Below are positions 1 through 8,332 of a DNA stretch of 64,000 nt, piece by piece; the first letter of the stretch is position 1; every line of letters begins with the position of its first letter. Location: positions 310,001 to 374,000 of the forward strand of contig NZ_JBBPCC010000001.1 of NCBI RefSeq assembly GCF_038070315.1, written 5' to 3'. Source of the DNA: Paenibacillus_G filicis (GTDB lineage Bacteria > Bacillota > Bacilli > Paenibacillales > NBRC-103111). The notes under the pieces were generated by a model. The model did not search any database and was not told the origin of the DNA. It saw only the letters and a program-made list of their open reading frames with translations. A program made the translations under genes and the position numbers.

Positions 1-38
1 AAAAGCGGCTCCGAAGCTTTTTGGCGTTGCGCATCAAG

Positions 39-1070
39 CTAGGCTTTGCGGACCTCTTCTATCGCCTGAGCCCGGTATTGCCCCGGCGTCAAGCCGGTCC
101 ACTTTTTGAAGGCGCTCTGAAAGGCGCTCGGCTCCGAGAAATGCAGGAAATAAGCAATATCGCCGATCGCATATTCCTTCCTCCGCAAATACCCCATCGC
201 CAATTCCTTGCGTACCCGGACAGACAGATCCTGGAAGGAAGTGTCCTCTTCCTTTAATTTATGCTGAAGTGTTCTTGTACTCGTCCCGAAGGAGGCGGCC
301 GTCTGCTGTAAGGTTGGCAGATGGGACGGCATACAATCGTGCATCCACCGTACCACCTGCTCGGAGAAGGCCCGGCCCCGTGACCACGTATCCAAGGTTT
401 CCTGGGCGATTCCTTCGAAAATGCCATACAGTCTGGCGTCCGCATATAGAATCGGGTAAGCCAGCACCTCTCGGCTCAGGCACAGCACGTTCTCCTCTTC
501 CCCAAAGCGGGGAAGGAGGCCGAACGCTCCGGCGTAGGGCTCCCGGTCCGCTGGAGCCTCATGAGCGAACCTCACCTCCCGCAGCTGGAGCTTCCGGTTG
601 CTCAGCCGCCCGATCAGCCTGTACAGGGAGCTGGCCATATCCTCTACACAGTGGCGGGTAAGCCTTCCTGCCCCCTGCAGAAACATCCGGATCCGGGCCT
701 CATCCCCCTGTACTTCCCAATTCAGATTGAATCCGCTGCACAAGAGCACGTTATATCTTCGATACGCTTCCAGTGCCTGCTCGATCGTACGGCCGTGCAT
801 CATCACATACCCAAGAATACCTAGGTCGGCGAACTCGGTAATCTGGCCCTGATGCAAGCCGAAATATTCATCCTTCGTATAAGCCGCTGCGGCCAGCATC
901 AGCCGTTCCAGCTCTTCCCCGGAGATCCGGGCCTCCACATCCTGCAGCAGACGATTATCGAATGAAGCATACGCGGCAAAGTGCTCTGGATCATAGCCTT
1001 GGTGCGCGATTGTCTTCATAATTGGATATACCATCGAGATGGCGACTTCCTGGCTTGCCAATGACCTCAT
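39..1070 (-). CDS. AraC-family transcriptional regulator with AraC-type ligand-binding N-terminus
   Basis: Cytoplasmic DNA-binding regulator of about 343 residues. The C-terminal ~90 residues form an AraC double helix-turn-helix ending in the typical FKKWTGLTPGQYR signature. The N-terminal ~200 residues resemble the Arabinose_bd domain of OruR/ArgR-like AraC regulators. The open frame extends to 1160, but the best Shine-Dalgarno (GGGGAGG, just upstream of 1070) supports initiation at a TTG at 1061 or the ATG at 1070; an ATG at 1034 is also possible. It is divergent from the flavodoxin-fold gene at 1197, so it probably controls that gene (inference). The ligand cannot be told from sequence. 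Confidence 0.85.
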   Translation of the reverse strand: MRSLASQEVAISMVYPIMKTIAHQGYDPEHFAAYASFDNRLLQDVEARISGEELERLMLAAAAYTKDEYFGLHQGQITEFADLGILGYVMMHGRTIEQALEAYRRYNVLLCSGFNLNWEVQGDEARIRMFLQGAGRLTRHCVEDMASSLYRLIGRLSNRKLQLREVRFAHEAPADREPYAGAFGLLPRFGEEENVLCLSREVLAYPILYADARLYGIFEGIAQETLDTWSRGRAFSEQVVRWMHDCMPSHLPTLQQTAASFGTSTRTLQHKLKEEDTSFQDLSVRVRKELAMGYLRRKEYAIGDIAYFLHFSEPSAFQSAFKKWTGLTPGQYRAQAIEEVRKA

Positions 1071-1196
1071 CCTCCCCTTGCGCGAATGAACAGCCATCCT
1101 GCGCCCTTGATCATTCATTTCTCCCGCTAATCCTACTATGCTGATTGTAAGAGATTCCAAGAAGAATCGCCAGATCCCAAGAGGAGGAACTTTACC

Positions 1197-1777
1197 ATGA
1201 CATCGAATATTCTAATCGTGATCGGCCATCCCGACACACAAAGCTACTGCTCGGCCCTGGCCGCTGCATACACGGAAGGAGCACTGGCTCAAGGTGCGCA
1301 GGTGCGCACCCTTGATCTGAGCACGATCAGCTTCGAGCCGAATCTGAAATTCGGTTACCGCCAGCGTACCGAGCTGGAGCCGGAGCTGGCGAGGCTCAGC
1401 GCCTGATCAGTTGGGCAGAGCATCTGGTGTTTGTCTATCCGACGTGGTGGGGAGCCATGCCGGCTCTGCTCAAGGGCTTCGTCGACCGCGTCTTTCTGCC
1501 TGGCTTTGCCTTCCGTTACCGCGACAACTCTCCTCTCTGGGATAAACTGCTCACGGGCAAAACCGCCAGGCTGATCGTCACTATGGATACGCCGCCTTGG
1601 TACAACCGGTGGGTTTATCGCAGGGCCGGTCTTCAGGTGATGAGGCGGAATATTCTACAATTCTGCGGCATTACGCCCGTACGCATCACCGAGATCGGCC
1701 CGGTCAGGCCGTCTTCGCCGGAGCAGCGTGCCAAGTGGCTGAACCAGGTGAAGCAGCTCGGGTCCAAACGGACTTAA
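1197..1777 (+). pseudogene. NAD(P)H:quinone oxidoreductase-like flavodoxin-fold protein, frameshifted
   Basis: A flavodoxin-fold (NQO/MdaB-type) reductase split into two frames. The first part (1197-1406) starts after a good AGAGGAGGAA site and carries the NILIVIGHPD start and the EPELA region before a premature TGA. The second part, open in the next frame from before 1391, continues with EAQRLISWAEHLVFVYPTWWG and the PALLKGFVDRVF signature to a stop at 1777. Reading GCG and then GAG from 1391 restores one continuous family protein of about 193 residues. One G appears to be missing near 1389-1392. It is either a recent pseudogene or a sequencing error. If repaired it would be a cytoplasmic FMN/FAD-dependent quinone reductase. 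Confidence 0.85.
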
Positions 1778-1942
1778 AGGTATGTAAGGCTTGTCAGTGC
1801 CCTATCATTCGTTGGAATAGCCTGAGCCGATTGGGCCATCAGAACCTCCGAGCCTACTGAACCAACACTGCAGTCAGATTCTCCTTAATCAACGAAGCCG
1901 CTGTCAGCAGAAGCTCTTGGCCCCCGGCCCATCTGGATTTTC

Positions 1943-3367
1943 TTACTCATTCAGATAAGTCGACACCCTGTTCTGCACGAGCTTCGCCACGGCTTCCGCC
2001 GATTTTTGCCCTTTGAAGAAGGCTGCGGCCTCCTCCGTCAGAATCTGCTCAACCTTGGAGGGCCGGTATTCTACCGGATGAATCGCATCCGTCAGATAAG
2101 CCTCCAGCTCCTGAACCTGTGTGGGCGTGACCTTGAACTCCTTGCCCTTCAGCGGCCCTTCCTCGTCTGCCTTCACCGTGCCGACCTGCAGCATCTGCTC
2201 GGCCTGCTTCTTGTAGGCTTGCTTGTTTACAGAAAATCCGCCCGGCTCCGTTTCGTCAGAGAGCAGGAATTTGAGAAACTCCCAGGTCTCGTTGTGCACC
2301 GCAGACTTAGCATTGATCCCGAGGGTCGTATCCGTCTTGAAGAAGCCACCGGGCTTCTGTCCCTCCGCCTTCGGCTTGTTGTACAGCTTGACCTTGCTGT
2401 ATGACTCCGTCAAGTTAGTACCTGCCAGGGTATAGCTGCGGATGGAGCTCACCGTATCCATACGGAAGAACGTATCGGACCGGCCATGATTGTTGACGAG
2501 CTTGCCGTCGATCATGGCCTTGATCTGCTTCAGCAGACCGACGAACGCCGGTGAATCGAAGCTCGCCTTCCGATTGACGGCATCGACATACCTATCGTAC
2601 GACTCGTTGACCATATCGGTGAGCAGCAGTATTTCATCGCCATAGAAGGCATAAGGATGACTGCCCTGCTTCGCAAGCGCCTTGGCCGTCTGGATGAATT
2701 GCTGCCACGTCCAGCTTTTGTCGTCGAAGGGGACACCGCTCTTCTCAAGCCCCTCCTCGTTCCCGATCATGGCGTACAGGTAGAAGCGAAGCGGGATGCC
2801 GTAGACGCTGCCGCCAAGCTTGGTGTTATCGAGAATATTCGTGAAGTACTGCTCCCGGTGAAACGAGCTGTCCTGCTCCATCTTCTCGCTCAGGTTCAGC
2901 AGCAGCTTCTTGCCCGCATACTTGTCCATCGGCAATTGGTCCAACTCCAGCAGATCAGGGCCTTTGCCTGTCAGCATCTGCGTATTCATCGTTTTGATGA
3001 ATTTCTCCTGATCCGCTTCCCATTGGGCATCGTTGCCTGCAGGATGCGCATAGGTCATCTGGATCTGAATGTCCGGATGCTTCGCCTCGTACTTCTGGAT
3101 CGCTTCTTTCAGAAAGTCCGTCTCATAGAAAGTCGCGAAGACGATCGTCTTCTTCCCGGCTGCCGTGCCGGACGACGCGGTGCCGGTTGGTGACTCGGCC
3201 GTTCCGCCGGCTGCCTGCTGCAGCGGCTCCGTCTCTCCAGAGGGCGTGGCCTCGGCCCTTTCTGAGCCTCTGACGGTGCCTCCGCTGCAAGCTGACAGCA
3301 TACTACTGAATAGCACGCAGCTCATCATCATCGCAGCGCTGCGGCCGGTTCTGGACTTGTTGCTCAT
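1943..3367 (-). CDS. Extracellular solute-binding lipoprotein (CUT1 type), tandem copy 2
   Basis: Family-1 ABC solute-binding protein of 474 residues, anchored to the outer face of the membrane through a lipobox (LSAC, Cys about residue 27). It has a Ser/Thr/Gly-rich linker before the mature fold starts at KKTIVFATFYETDF. It is the second gene of a two-gene unit. Its start lies 12 bp after the stop of its paralogue, with a GGGGGAAA-type ribosome-binding site. The two proteins have the same length and align end to end; the last 27 residues are identical (FFKGQKSAEAVAKLV and on). Cognate permeases are probably those at 9483-11244. The substrate is unknown; family membership points to a sugar or oligosaccharide. 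Confidence 0.92.
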   Translation of the reverse strand: MSNKSRTGRSAAMMMSCVLFSSMLSACSGGTVRGSERAEATPSGETEPLQQAAGGTAESPTGTASSGTAAGKKTIVFATFYETDFLKEAIQKYEAKHPDIQIQMTYAHPAGNDAQWEADQEKFIKTMNTQMLTGKGPDLLELDQLPMDKYAGKKLLLNLSEKMEQDSSFHREQYFTNILDNTKLGGSVYGIPLRFYLYAMIGNEEGLEKSGVPFDDKSWTWQQFIQTAKALAKQGSHPYAFYGDEILLLTDMVNESYDRYVDAVNRKASFDSPAFVGLLKQIKAMIDGKLVNNHGRSDTFFRMDTVSSIRSYTLAGTNLTESYSKVKLYNKPKAEGQKPGGFFKTDTTLGINAKSAVHNETWEFLKFLLSDETEPGGFSVNKQAYKKQAEQMLQVGTVKADEEGPLKGKEFKVTPTQVQELEAYLTDAIHPVEYRPSKVEQILTEEAAAFFKGQKSAEAVAKLVQNRVSTYLNE

Positions 3368-3379
3368 ACTTTTTCCCCC

Positions 3380-4804
3380 TTATTCATTGAGGTACGTACT
3401 TACCCGGTTCTGCACGAGCTTAGCTACGGCTTCCGCCGACTTCTGCCCTTTGAAGAACGCCGCGGATTCCTCCCGAATGATCTCCTCCACCTTGGAGGGC
3501 TTGAATTCGACCTGATGAACCGCTTCATTCACCAGCTTGTTCAGCCGCTGCATGTCCGCTTCCGTCACCTTAAACACCTTGCCGTGCGCCTGCCCTTCCT
3601 CGTCCGCCTTGACCGCGCCGTCCTTCAAGGCCTGCTGAGCCAGCTTGTCGTACGCCTTTTTATTCAAAGGAAACCCTCCCGGCTGTACTTCATCCGAGAC
3701 GAGGAATTTCACGAAGTCCCAGGCTTCCTTCTGCACGGACGAATTCGCGTTAATCCCGATCGTCGACTCCGTCCGGAAGTAGCCCCCGGGCTGCTGGCCC
3801 TCCGCGACCGGCCGGTTATACAGCTTGCGGTTCAGGAACGTGCCCGGGTTCTGCGTCGTGCCGGAGAGGATATAGTTGCGGATGGAACTGAACATGTCCT
3901 CGATGAAATATGTTTTCGGAAAATTGACAGCCGCGCTAATCACCTCGTCGTCATACATGCCCTTGAGCTGTGTCATCAGGCCGATGAAGCGCGGCGAATC
4001 AAAGCTGGCCTTGCGCTGAATCGGATCTACATAGGCGGCGTAATCGGTCTTCACCATGGAGCTCAGCAGGTACTCCGGTCTTGAGAGAAACGCATACTCC
4101 CGGTCCCCCTTCTGCTTCAGCGCCTTCATCGTCTGGGTGAATTGATCCCAGGTCCAGCTCGTATCGTCGATCTTGACACCGCTCTTGCTAATTGCATCCT
4201 CATCGCCGATCAGGCCGTACAGGTAGAACCGGACTGGCATCCCGTAGACGCTGCCGCTGAGCTTCACATTGTCTAGAATATTCGTAAAGTATTGCTCCCG
4301 CTTGAAGGACGGATCATTCTTCATCAGATCGCTCATGTTCGCCAGCGCCCTCTTGTTCACATACTGCTCGATCGGGAGCTGGTCCATCTCCAGGAGGTCG
4401 GGGCCTTTGCCTGCCAGCATCTGCGTGTTGGTCGTCTTGACGAACTTCTCATGATTGGCCTCCCAGTTGGCGTCATCGCCTTTGGCCTGTGCATGGGTGA
4501 GCTGGATCTGAATATTCGGATGCTTCGCTTCGTACTTGGCTTTGGCGTCCTTGATGAAATCAGTCTCGTAGAAGGTCGAGAACACGATCGTTTTCTTGCC
4601 ACCCTGAGAGGTTTCCCCTCCGCCCCGGCCCTGCTCTTCGATCGTCTTCGGAGGCGCCAGCTCTCCCTTCCCGCCGGCCGTCTGCGCGGATGCTTCGCCT
4701 GCTGACTGACGGCCTTGGCCTGGCGATACGCCCCCCGAGCAGCCGGTGATGGATAAGGCCAGCATACTGGCCGAAAGCAGTATTCCTATCGGTTTCAACT
4801 TCAT
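3380..4804 (-). CDS. Extracellular solute-binding lipoprotein (CUT1 type), tandem copy 1
   Basis: A 474-residue lipoprotein with lipobox ITGC (Cys about residue 22), a charged Gly/Ala-rich linker and the periplasmic-binding-protein type 2 fold (KKTIVFSTFYETDF, GPDLLEMDQLP, SVYGMPVRFYLYGLIGDE). It is first in its own transcription unit. The ATG follows an AAAGGA site about 67 nt downstream of a TATAAC box, which itself follows an array of TTACA repeats. It is a paralogue of the gene at 1943. The promoter array is shared with the permease unit at 11244, so it is probably co-regulated by the two-component system at 6124-8287 and delivers solute to those permeases (inference). Confidence 0.93.
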   Translation of the reverse strand: MKLKPIGILLSASMLALSITGCSGGVSPGQGRQSAGEASAQTAGGKGELAPPKTIEEQGRGGGETSQGGKKTIVFSTFYETDFIKDAKAKYEAKHPNIQIQLTHAQAKGDDANWEANHEKFVKTTNTQMLAGKGPDLLEMDQLPIEQYVNKRALANMSDLMKNDPSFKREQYFTNILDNVKLSGSVYGMPVRFYLYGLIGDEDAISKSGVKIDDTSWTWDQFTQTMKALKQKGDREYAFLSRPEYLLSSMVKTDYAAYVDPIQRKASFDSPRFIGLMTQLKGMYDDEVISAAVNFPKTYFIEDMFSSIRNYILSGTTQNPGTFLNRKLYNRPVAEGQQPGGYFRTESTIGINANSSVQKEAWDFVKFLVSDEVQPGGFPLNKKAYDKLAQQALKDGAVKADEEGQAHGKVFKVTEADMQRLNKLVNEAVHQVEFKPSKVEEIIREESAAFFKGQKSAEAVAKLVQNRVSTYLNE

Positions 4805-4870
4805 CGTCCTTTCTGTTTCCTCTTGTCATATCGGCCTATGACGATATGCAGATCTAACCCTACGCTATCT

Positions 4871-4925
4871 GTTATATGGCATGGATGTAACGAACACTTC
4901 TCCAAGTTGTAAACAAAGTGTTTCC
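4871..4925 (-). promoter_or_regulatory. 11-bp-periodic TTACA repeat array and promoter of the solute-binding-protein unit
   Basis: Read on the minus strand from 4925, AAACA, TTACA and TTACA blocks start at offsets 3, 14 and 36, a register of 11 bp with the third position degenerate. A TATAAC -10 box lies at offset 50-55 (4871-4876). No good -35 is present, as expected for an activated promoter. Direct repeats with 11-bp period are typical of OmpR/PhoB-type regulators. The array at 11286-11340 has the same blocks in the same register. Confidence 0.7.
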
Positions 4926-4955
4926 AATCCTGTCCGAGGGTTTCGGCCGTAACAG

Positions 4956-4986
4956 AAAAAACCTGAACGGCTCGCAGCCGTTCAGG
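4956..4986 (-). terminator. Rho-independent terminator of the permease/adaptor/two-component unit
   Basis: Perfect 10-bp stem CCTGAACGGC / GCCGTTCAGG with a 5-nt loop, followed on the minus strand by six T residues. The stop codon of the lipoprotein gene at 4982 lies inside the stem. It separates the upstream unit from the promoter of the solute-binding proteins. Confidence 0.9.
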
Positions 4987-6127
4987 AATGGCTAAATTCA
5001 ATAATAAAAGGGATGCTGCTTTGAGCTGCCGTGGCAGGTCCTGAGGAGACCGGACCAGGCTCTTCTCTACTGTAAGGCTTCCGGCCGGAAAGCAGGATCT
5101 TCTTATCGTCCGGACTCCAGTCTATCTGGAAGGGGATCAAGCCTTTATAGATCGACTTTTCGTTCAGGATCGCATTCCCCTGCAGCTTGGCGACGAAAAT
5201 CTCATCCTGCCCCTTCGTATAGGCGATATATTTGCGATCAGGGGACAACCGGAACGTGCCGACCCGCTCCAGTAGCGTTGAAGTGACACGATTGCGACGG
5301 TCGAAGGACAGCAGCGCGCCCTCGGCGCTCGCGAACAGAATCTGATCGTCATGCAGATAGCCGAAGGCCGTACCCGCGCTAGCCGGCAGCTCGTACTGGC
5401 TGACGAACGCTTCTCCCGTCAACTGTCCGTAGACCAGCTTGGACTGTCGGCCTTCGCTCTTCACCAGCAGCGCACTCTGCCCGTTATCTGCAATCTGCAG
5501 GCCATAGCTCATATCACGGGATGCCCACGCCGGAATCGGATAATCTTGCAGGCTCTTGCCAGCCATGTCATACAGGATCAGCCGAGACTCGTTCTGTATC
5601 CGCCCTTCGAGACCATACCCCAGATACTGGCCGTTGCCCGACCAGGCAAGAGCAGTGGCAACCTGCCGGTCTCTCGGAACTTCCTGAATGAACGTCTCTT
5701 GTTGCGTGGACCAATCAAGCAGCATAACCTTACGGACGGCATCCTCAGCCTTCACGTAAACGACAAACCGGCCGTCCGGAGACAGCTCGGCCCCCTCCAG
5801 ACTGGCTCCGAGCTTCATGATGGGCTGCTGTGAGCCCAGTCTATAATCGACCCTATCGAGACTACGGTCCGGGTACCTCCCATACAGGCCGAGCAGCTGA
5901 TTGCTATCCGCCCAGCCTAGCAACGGACCGCCTGCGGCTCCCGGCTCGGGGAACGTATAGATTTTTCTCACCGCGAAGTCTTCGTTCACCGGCTCCGTTC
6001 CGCTGCTTGCCGGTGTATCGGGGATGATGACCGTCCGGGGCGGCCGTTCCTGTCCGCAGCCGGACAGGAGCAGCCCTGACGCCAGCATAGCTACGAGCAA
6101 TCCCCGCCCCCACAACCGTCCATTCAT
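4982..6127 (-). CDS. Beta-propeller (TolB/WD40-like) lipoprotein
   Basis: A 381-residue lipoprotein with signal peptide and lipobox LSGC (Cys about residue 24), then repeated blade-like segments: ELSPDGRFVVYVK, LAWSGNGQYLGYG, RLSPDRKYIAYTK and IDWSPDDKKILLSG. These are characteristic of TolB/PD40-type beta-propellers. It would sit on the outer face of the membrane. It overlaps the histidine kinase by 4 bp (ATGA), so it is translationally coupled. Such a protein could be an accessory sensor or scaffold for the kinase or transporter (inference). I do not recognise a specific named gene. Confidence 0.8.
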   Translation of the reverse strand: MNGRLWGRGLLVAMLASGLLLSGCGQERPPRTVIIPDTPASSGTEPVNEDFAVRKIYTFPEPGAAGGPLLGWADSNQLLGLYGRYPDRSLDRVDYRLGSQQPIMKLGASLEGAELSPDGRFVVYVKAEDAVRKVMLLDWSTQQETFIQEVPRDRQVATALAWSGNGQYLGYGLEGRIQNESRLILYDMAGKSLQDYPIPAWASRDMSYGLQIADNGQSALLVKSEGRQSKLVYGQLTGEAFVSQYELPASAGTAFGYLHDDQILFASAEGALLSFDRRNRVTSTLLERVGTFRLSPDRKYIAYTKGQDEIFVAKLQGNAILNEKSIYKGLIPFQIDWSPDDKKILLSGRKPYSREEPGPVSSGPATAAQSSIPFIIEFSHS

Positions 6128-7587
6128 AGCGTCTCCTCCTCTGCTCCGGCATAGGGAAGTGCAACGTAGACGGTCGTACGCCCCTCTGCGCTCTCGATCC
6201 GGATCTTGCCCCGGTGATCGTCTACGATGGCCTTGCAGATGCTTAGCCCAAGCCCCCGGCTTCCCTCATCCGCGAGCTCTCGGCTATCCGCCCGATAGAA
6301 CGGCTCGAAGATCCGCGCCAAGTCCTTCGGAGCGATCGTCTCTCCTTCATTGCTCACCGTCACATGCACGGTATCGGATACCTGTCCGGCATGGACCGTA
6401 ATCGTGGAGTGTGCACGGCCGTATTTGATCGCATTGTCCAGCAGGTTGATGAAGAGCTGCCTCAGCCTCGCCGGGCTGCCATACACCCTAAGCCCCGGCT
6501 CACACTCGATATCGATTGTCTTCATGTACCTTTCCGCCTTGATCGTCATTCCCTCACATACACCCTGCAAAATCTGCCCCGCGTCCACCATTTCGAAGGT
6601 TTCCTGCGTGGAGGTTTCCATCGACAGCTCCAGCAGCTTCAGCACCATCCCATGCAGCCGCTTGCTCTCGTCAATAATATGGTCCATGCCCTTGTCAAAA
6701 AAGGGCTTGTCACTCCACTCGTTCTCCTTGATCGTCTCCGCATAGCCCAGAATCGTCGTCAGCGGAGTCTTCAGCTCATGGGTCATATTATCGAAAAACT
6801 GCTTGCGGTGCCGGTTCAGCTCCTCCAGCCGGTCCCGGTCCTTCTCGATCCGCTGAATCTGAAGCTTGATCTTCTCGATCATTTGGTTGAAGTTATCGGC
6901 CAGCTTGCCGATCTCATCCTTGCGCCTCAGACGGAGCCGCAGGTTCAGGTTGCCTTGGGTCACCTCAGTAGAGGCCTTGGTCAGCTTGACGATCGGAAGC
7001 GTGATATTGCGAGAGAGGATGTAAGAAAAGACAAACGCAGCGGCGAAGATCGCGATCGTCACGTAATAAATAAAGGTCATAATCTGCTTGCCCTGCTCAT
7101 GGAGCAGGGAGAAATCCTTGGAAAACCGCAGGATGCCTACCGTTTTCCCTTCAATGACCACCGGATACGAATAATAGACACCGGTTAGGTTATTCGCATA
7201 GGAGATCGTATAAGCCGTCTTGCCCTGCAACGCCTGGTCCAGGTCGTCATGGACCGTGCTGTCGAACTTGGAGGCGTCCGTCTGGTACAGCAGCTGCCCT
7301 TGGCTCGTATAAGCGCTGATCTCACTAGATGTCACCAGACGCAGCTCATCAGCCATCTCCTTCGCCGTTTGCTGGAAGTAGATTTCATCGTTCGAGAAAT
7401 GGTTGATCATGAAGCTTTGCCGGACGTAGACATTATTATTCTTCTTCATCCCGATTAGGTCCTGCGTGATGATCTTTTCATTGCTCGAATCGATAATCTG
7501 CACGATGAAATGATTCAGCAGCAGCAAGGAAATGGAGAAGATTATCAATAGCCCGAGCAGAAACTTGACCTTGATCGTGAGAAACAT
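6124..7587 (-). CDS. Membrane sensor histidine kinase (HAMP, HisKA, HATPase_c)
   Basis: A 487-residue kinase. It has TM1 at about 7-30, an extracytoplasmic sensor of ~130 residues, TM2 at about 170-192, HAMP at about 193-245, a HisKA dimerisation domain with phospho-acceptor His270 (MTHELKTPL), an N-box (NLLDNAIKYG, about 381-390) and the RGLGLSICK G-box. It starts 4 bp after the response regulator stop, with a GGTGGAG site. Together they form an OmpR/EnvZ-type system embedded between transporter genes and presumably controlling them. The extracellular domain looks Cache-like, so a small-molecule or carbohydrate signal is plausible. Confidence 0.95.
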   Translation of the reverse strand: MFLTIKVKFLLGLLIIFSISLLLLNHFIVQIIDSSNEKIITQDLIGMKKNNNVYVRQSFMINHFSNDEIYFQQTAKEMADELRLVTSSEISAYTSQGQLLYQTDASKFDSTVHDDLDQALQGKTAYTISYANNLTGVYYSYPVVIEGKTVGILRFSKDFSLLHEQGKQIMTFIYYVTIAIFAAAFVFSYILSRNITLPIVKLTKASTEVTQGNLNLRLRLRRKDEIGKLADNFNQMIEKIKLQIQRIEKDRDRLEELNRHRKQFFDNMTHELKTPLTTILGYAETIKENEWSDKPFFDKGMDHIIDESKRLHGMVLKLLELSMETSTQETFEMVDAGQILQGVCEGMTIKAERYMKTIDIECEPGLRVYGSPARLRQLFINLLDNAIKYGRAHSTITVHAGQVSDTVHVTVSNEGETIAPKDLARIFEPFYRADSRELADEGSRGLGLSICKAIVDDHRGKIRIESAEGRTTVYVALPYAGAEEETL

Positions 7588-7591
7588 ACGT

Positions 7592-8287
7592 CTACTCCAC
7601 CTGCTTGTCGAATTTATAGCCGATGCCGAACACAGTGATAATCAGGTCGCTGGCCTCCAGCTTCTTGCGCAAGCGCTGAATATGAATATCCACCGTTCGA
7701 GTATCGCCGAAATAATCATAGCCCCATACCAAATCCAGCAGCTCACTGCGGGAGAAGATGCGGCCCTTGTGACTGCATAAAGTAATTAATAGATCATATT
7801 CCTTCGGTGTCAGCTCTACCGGGACATTCTCTTTTTTCACGAGACGCTCGCTTTTGAAAATCTCGACATGTTTAAATCGCATGGGAGTATCGGCCGGCTC
7901 CGGGGCTGCGCTGGCCGGCTGACTTACCCGGCGCATCACCGTGCGGATTCTCGCGATGACCTCCCGTAGGTCGAACGGCTTCGTAATGTAGTCGTCTGCG
8001 CCGAATTCCAGCCCGACGATTTTATCGGTGATGTCCGACTTGGCCGTGATCATGATGATCGGGATATTCCGGACGGCCGTCACCTGCCGGCACACCTCGA
8101 TGCCGCTTAGATCCGGCAGCATCCAGTCCAGCAGGAGCAAGTCCGGCAGGAAGGCATGAACGGCCTGAATGCCATCCGTCCCGTTCCCCACTATCATCGT
8201 CTGGAAGCCTTCCTTCTCCAGCCGGTAGGCGAGCAGCTCGGCGATCGCCCGCTCGTCCTCGATTATCAGAATTTTAGTTCTCTCCAC
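7592..8287 (-). CDS. OmpR/PhoB-family response regulator
   Basis: A 231-residue regulator. The receiver domain has phospho-acceptor Asp54 (LLLDWMLPD), acidic DE near residues 10-12 and the ITAKSD lysine. It is followed by a winged-helix DNA-binding domain (ELTPKEYDLLITL, TVDIHIQRLRKKLE). The start is a GTG preceded by GGGGGGAT. The likely targets are the two arrays of 11-bp-spaced TTACA repeats at 4871-4925 and 11286-11340, because this is the only OmpR-type regulator in the window and those arrays head its own unit and the adjacent one (inference). Confidence 0.95.
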   Translation of the reverse strand: MERTKILIIEDERAIAELLAYRLEKEGFQTMIVGNGTDGIQAVHAFLPDLLLLDWMLPDLSGIEVCRQVTAVRNIPIIMITAKSDITDKIVGLEFGADDYITKPFDLREVIARIRTVMRRVSQPASAAPEPADTPMRFKHVEIFKSERLVKKENVPVELTPKEYDLLITLCSHKGRIFSRSELLDLVWGYDYFGDTRTVDIHIQRLRKKLEASDLIITVFGIGYKFDKQVE

Positions 8288-8332
8288 TATGCATCCCCCC
8301 GCTTCATGTTAGCATACCCCGCAAGCGGGCTT

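Noticed and set aside
1..38. AAAAGC ... GCTTTTT arms that look like a terminator at the left edge
   Set aside because: The stem is too short and interrupted; the window edge prevents judging the upstream part.
1780..1942. An open minus-strand stretch after the SBP stop reading like a 20-residue C-terminus (TAASLIKENLTAVLVQ)
   Set aside because: No start, no ribosome-binding site and no recognisable family; too short to call a gene remnant.
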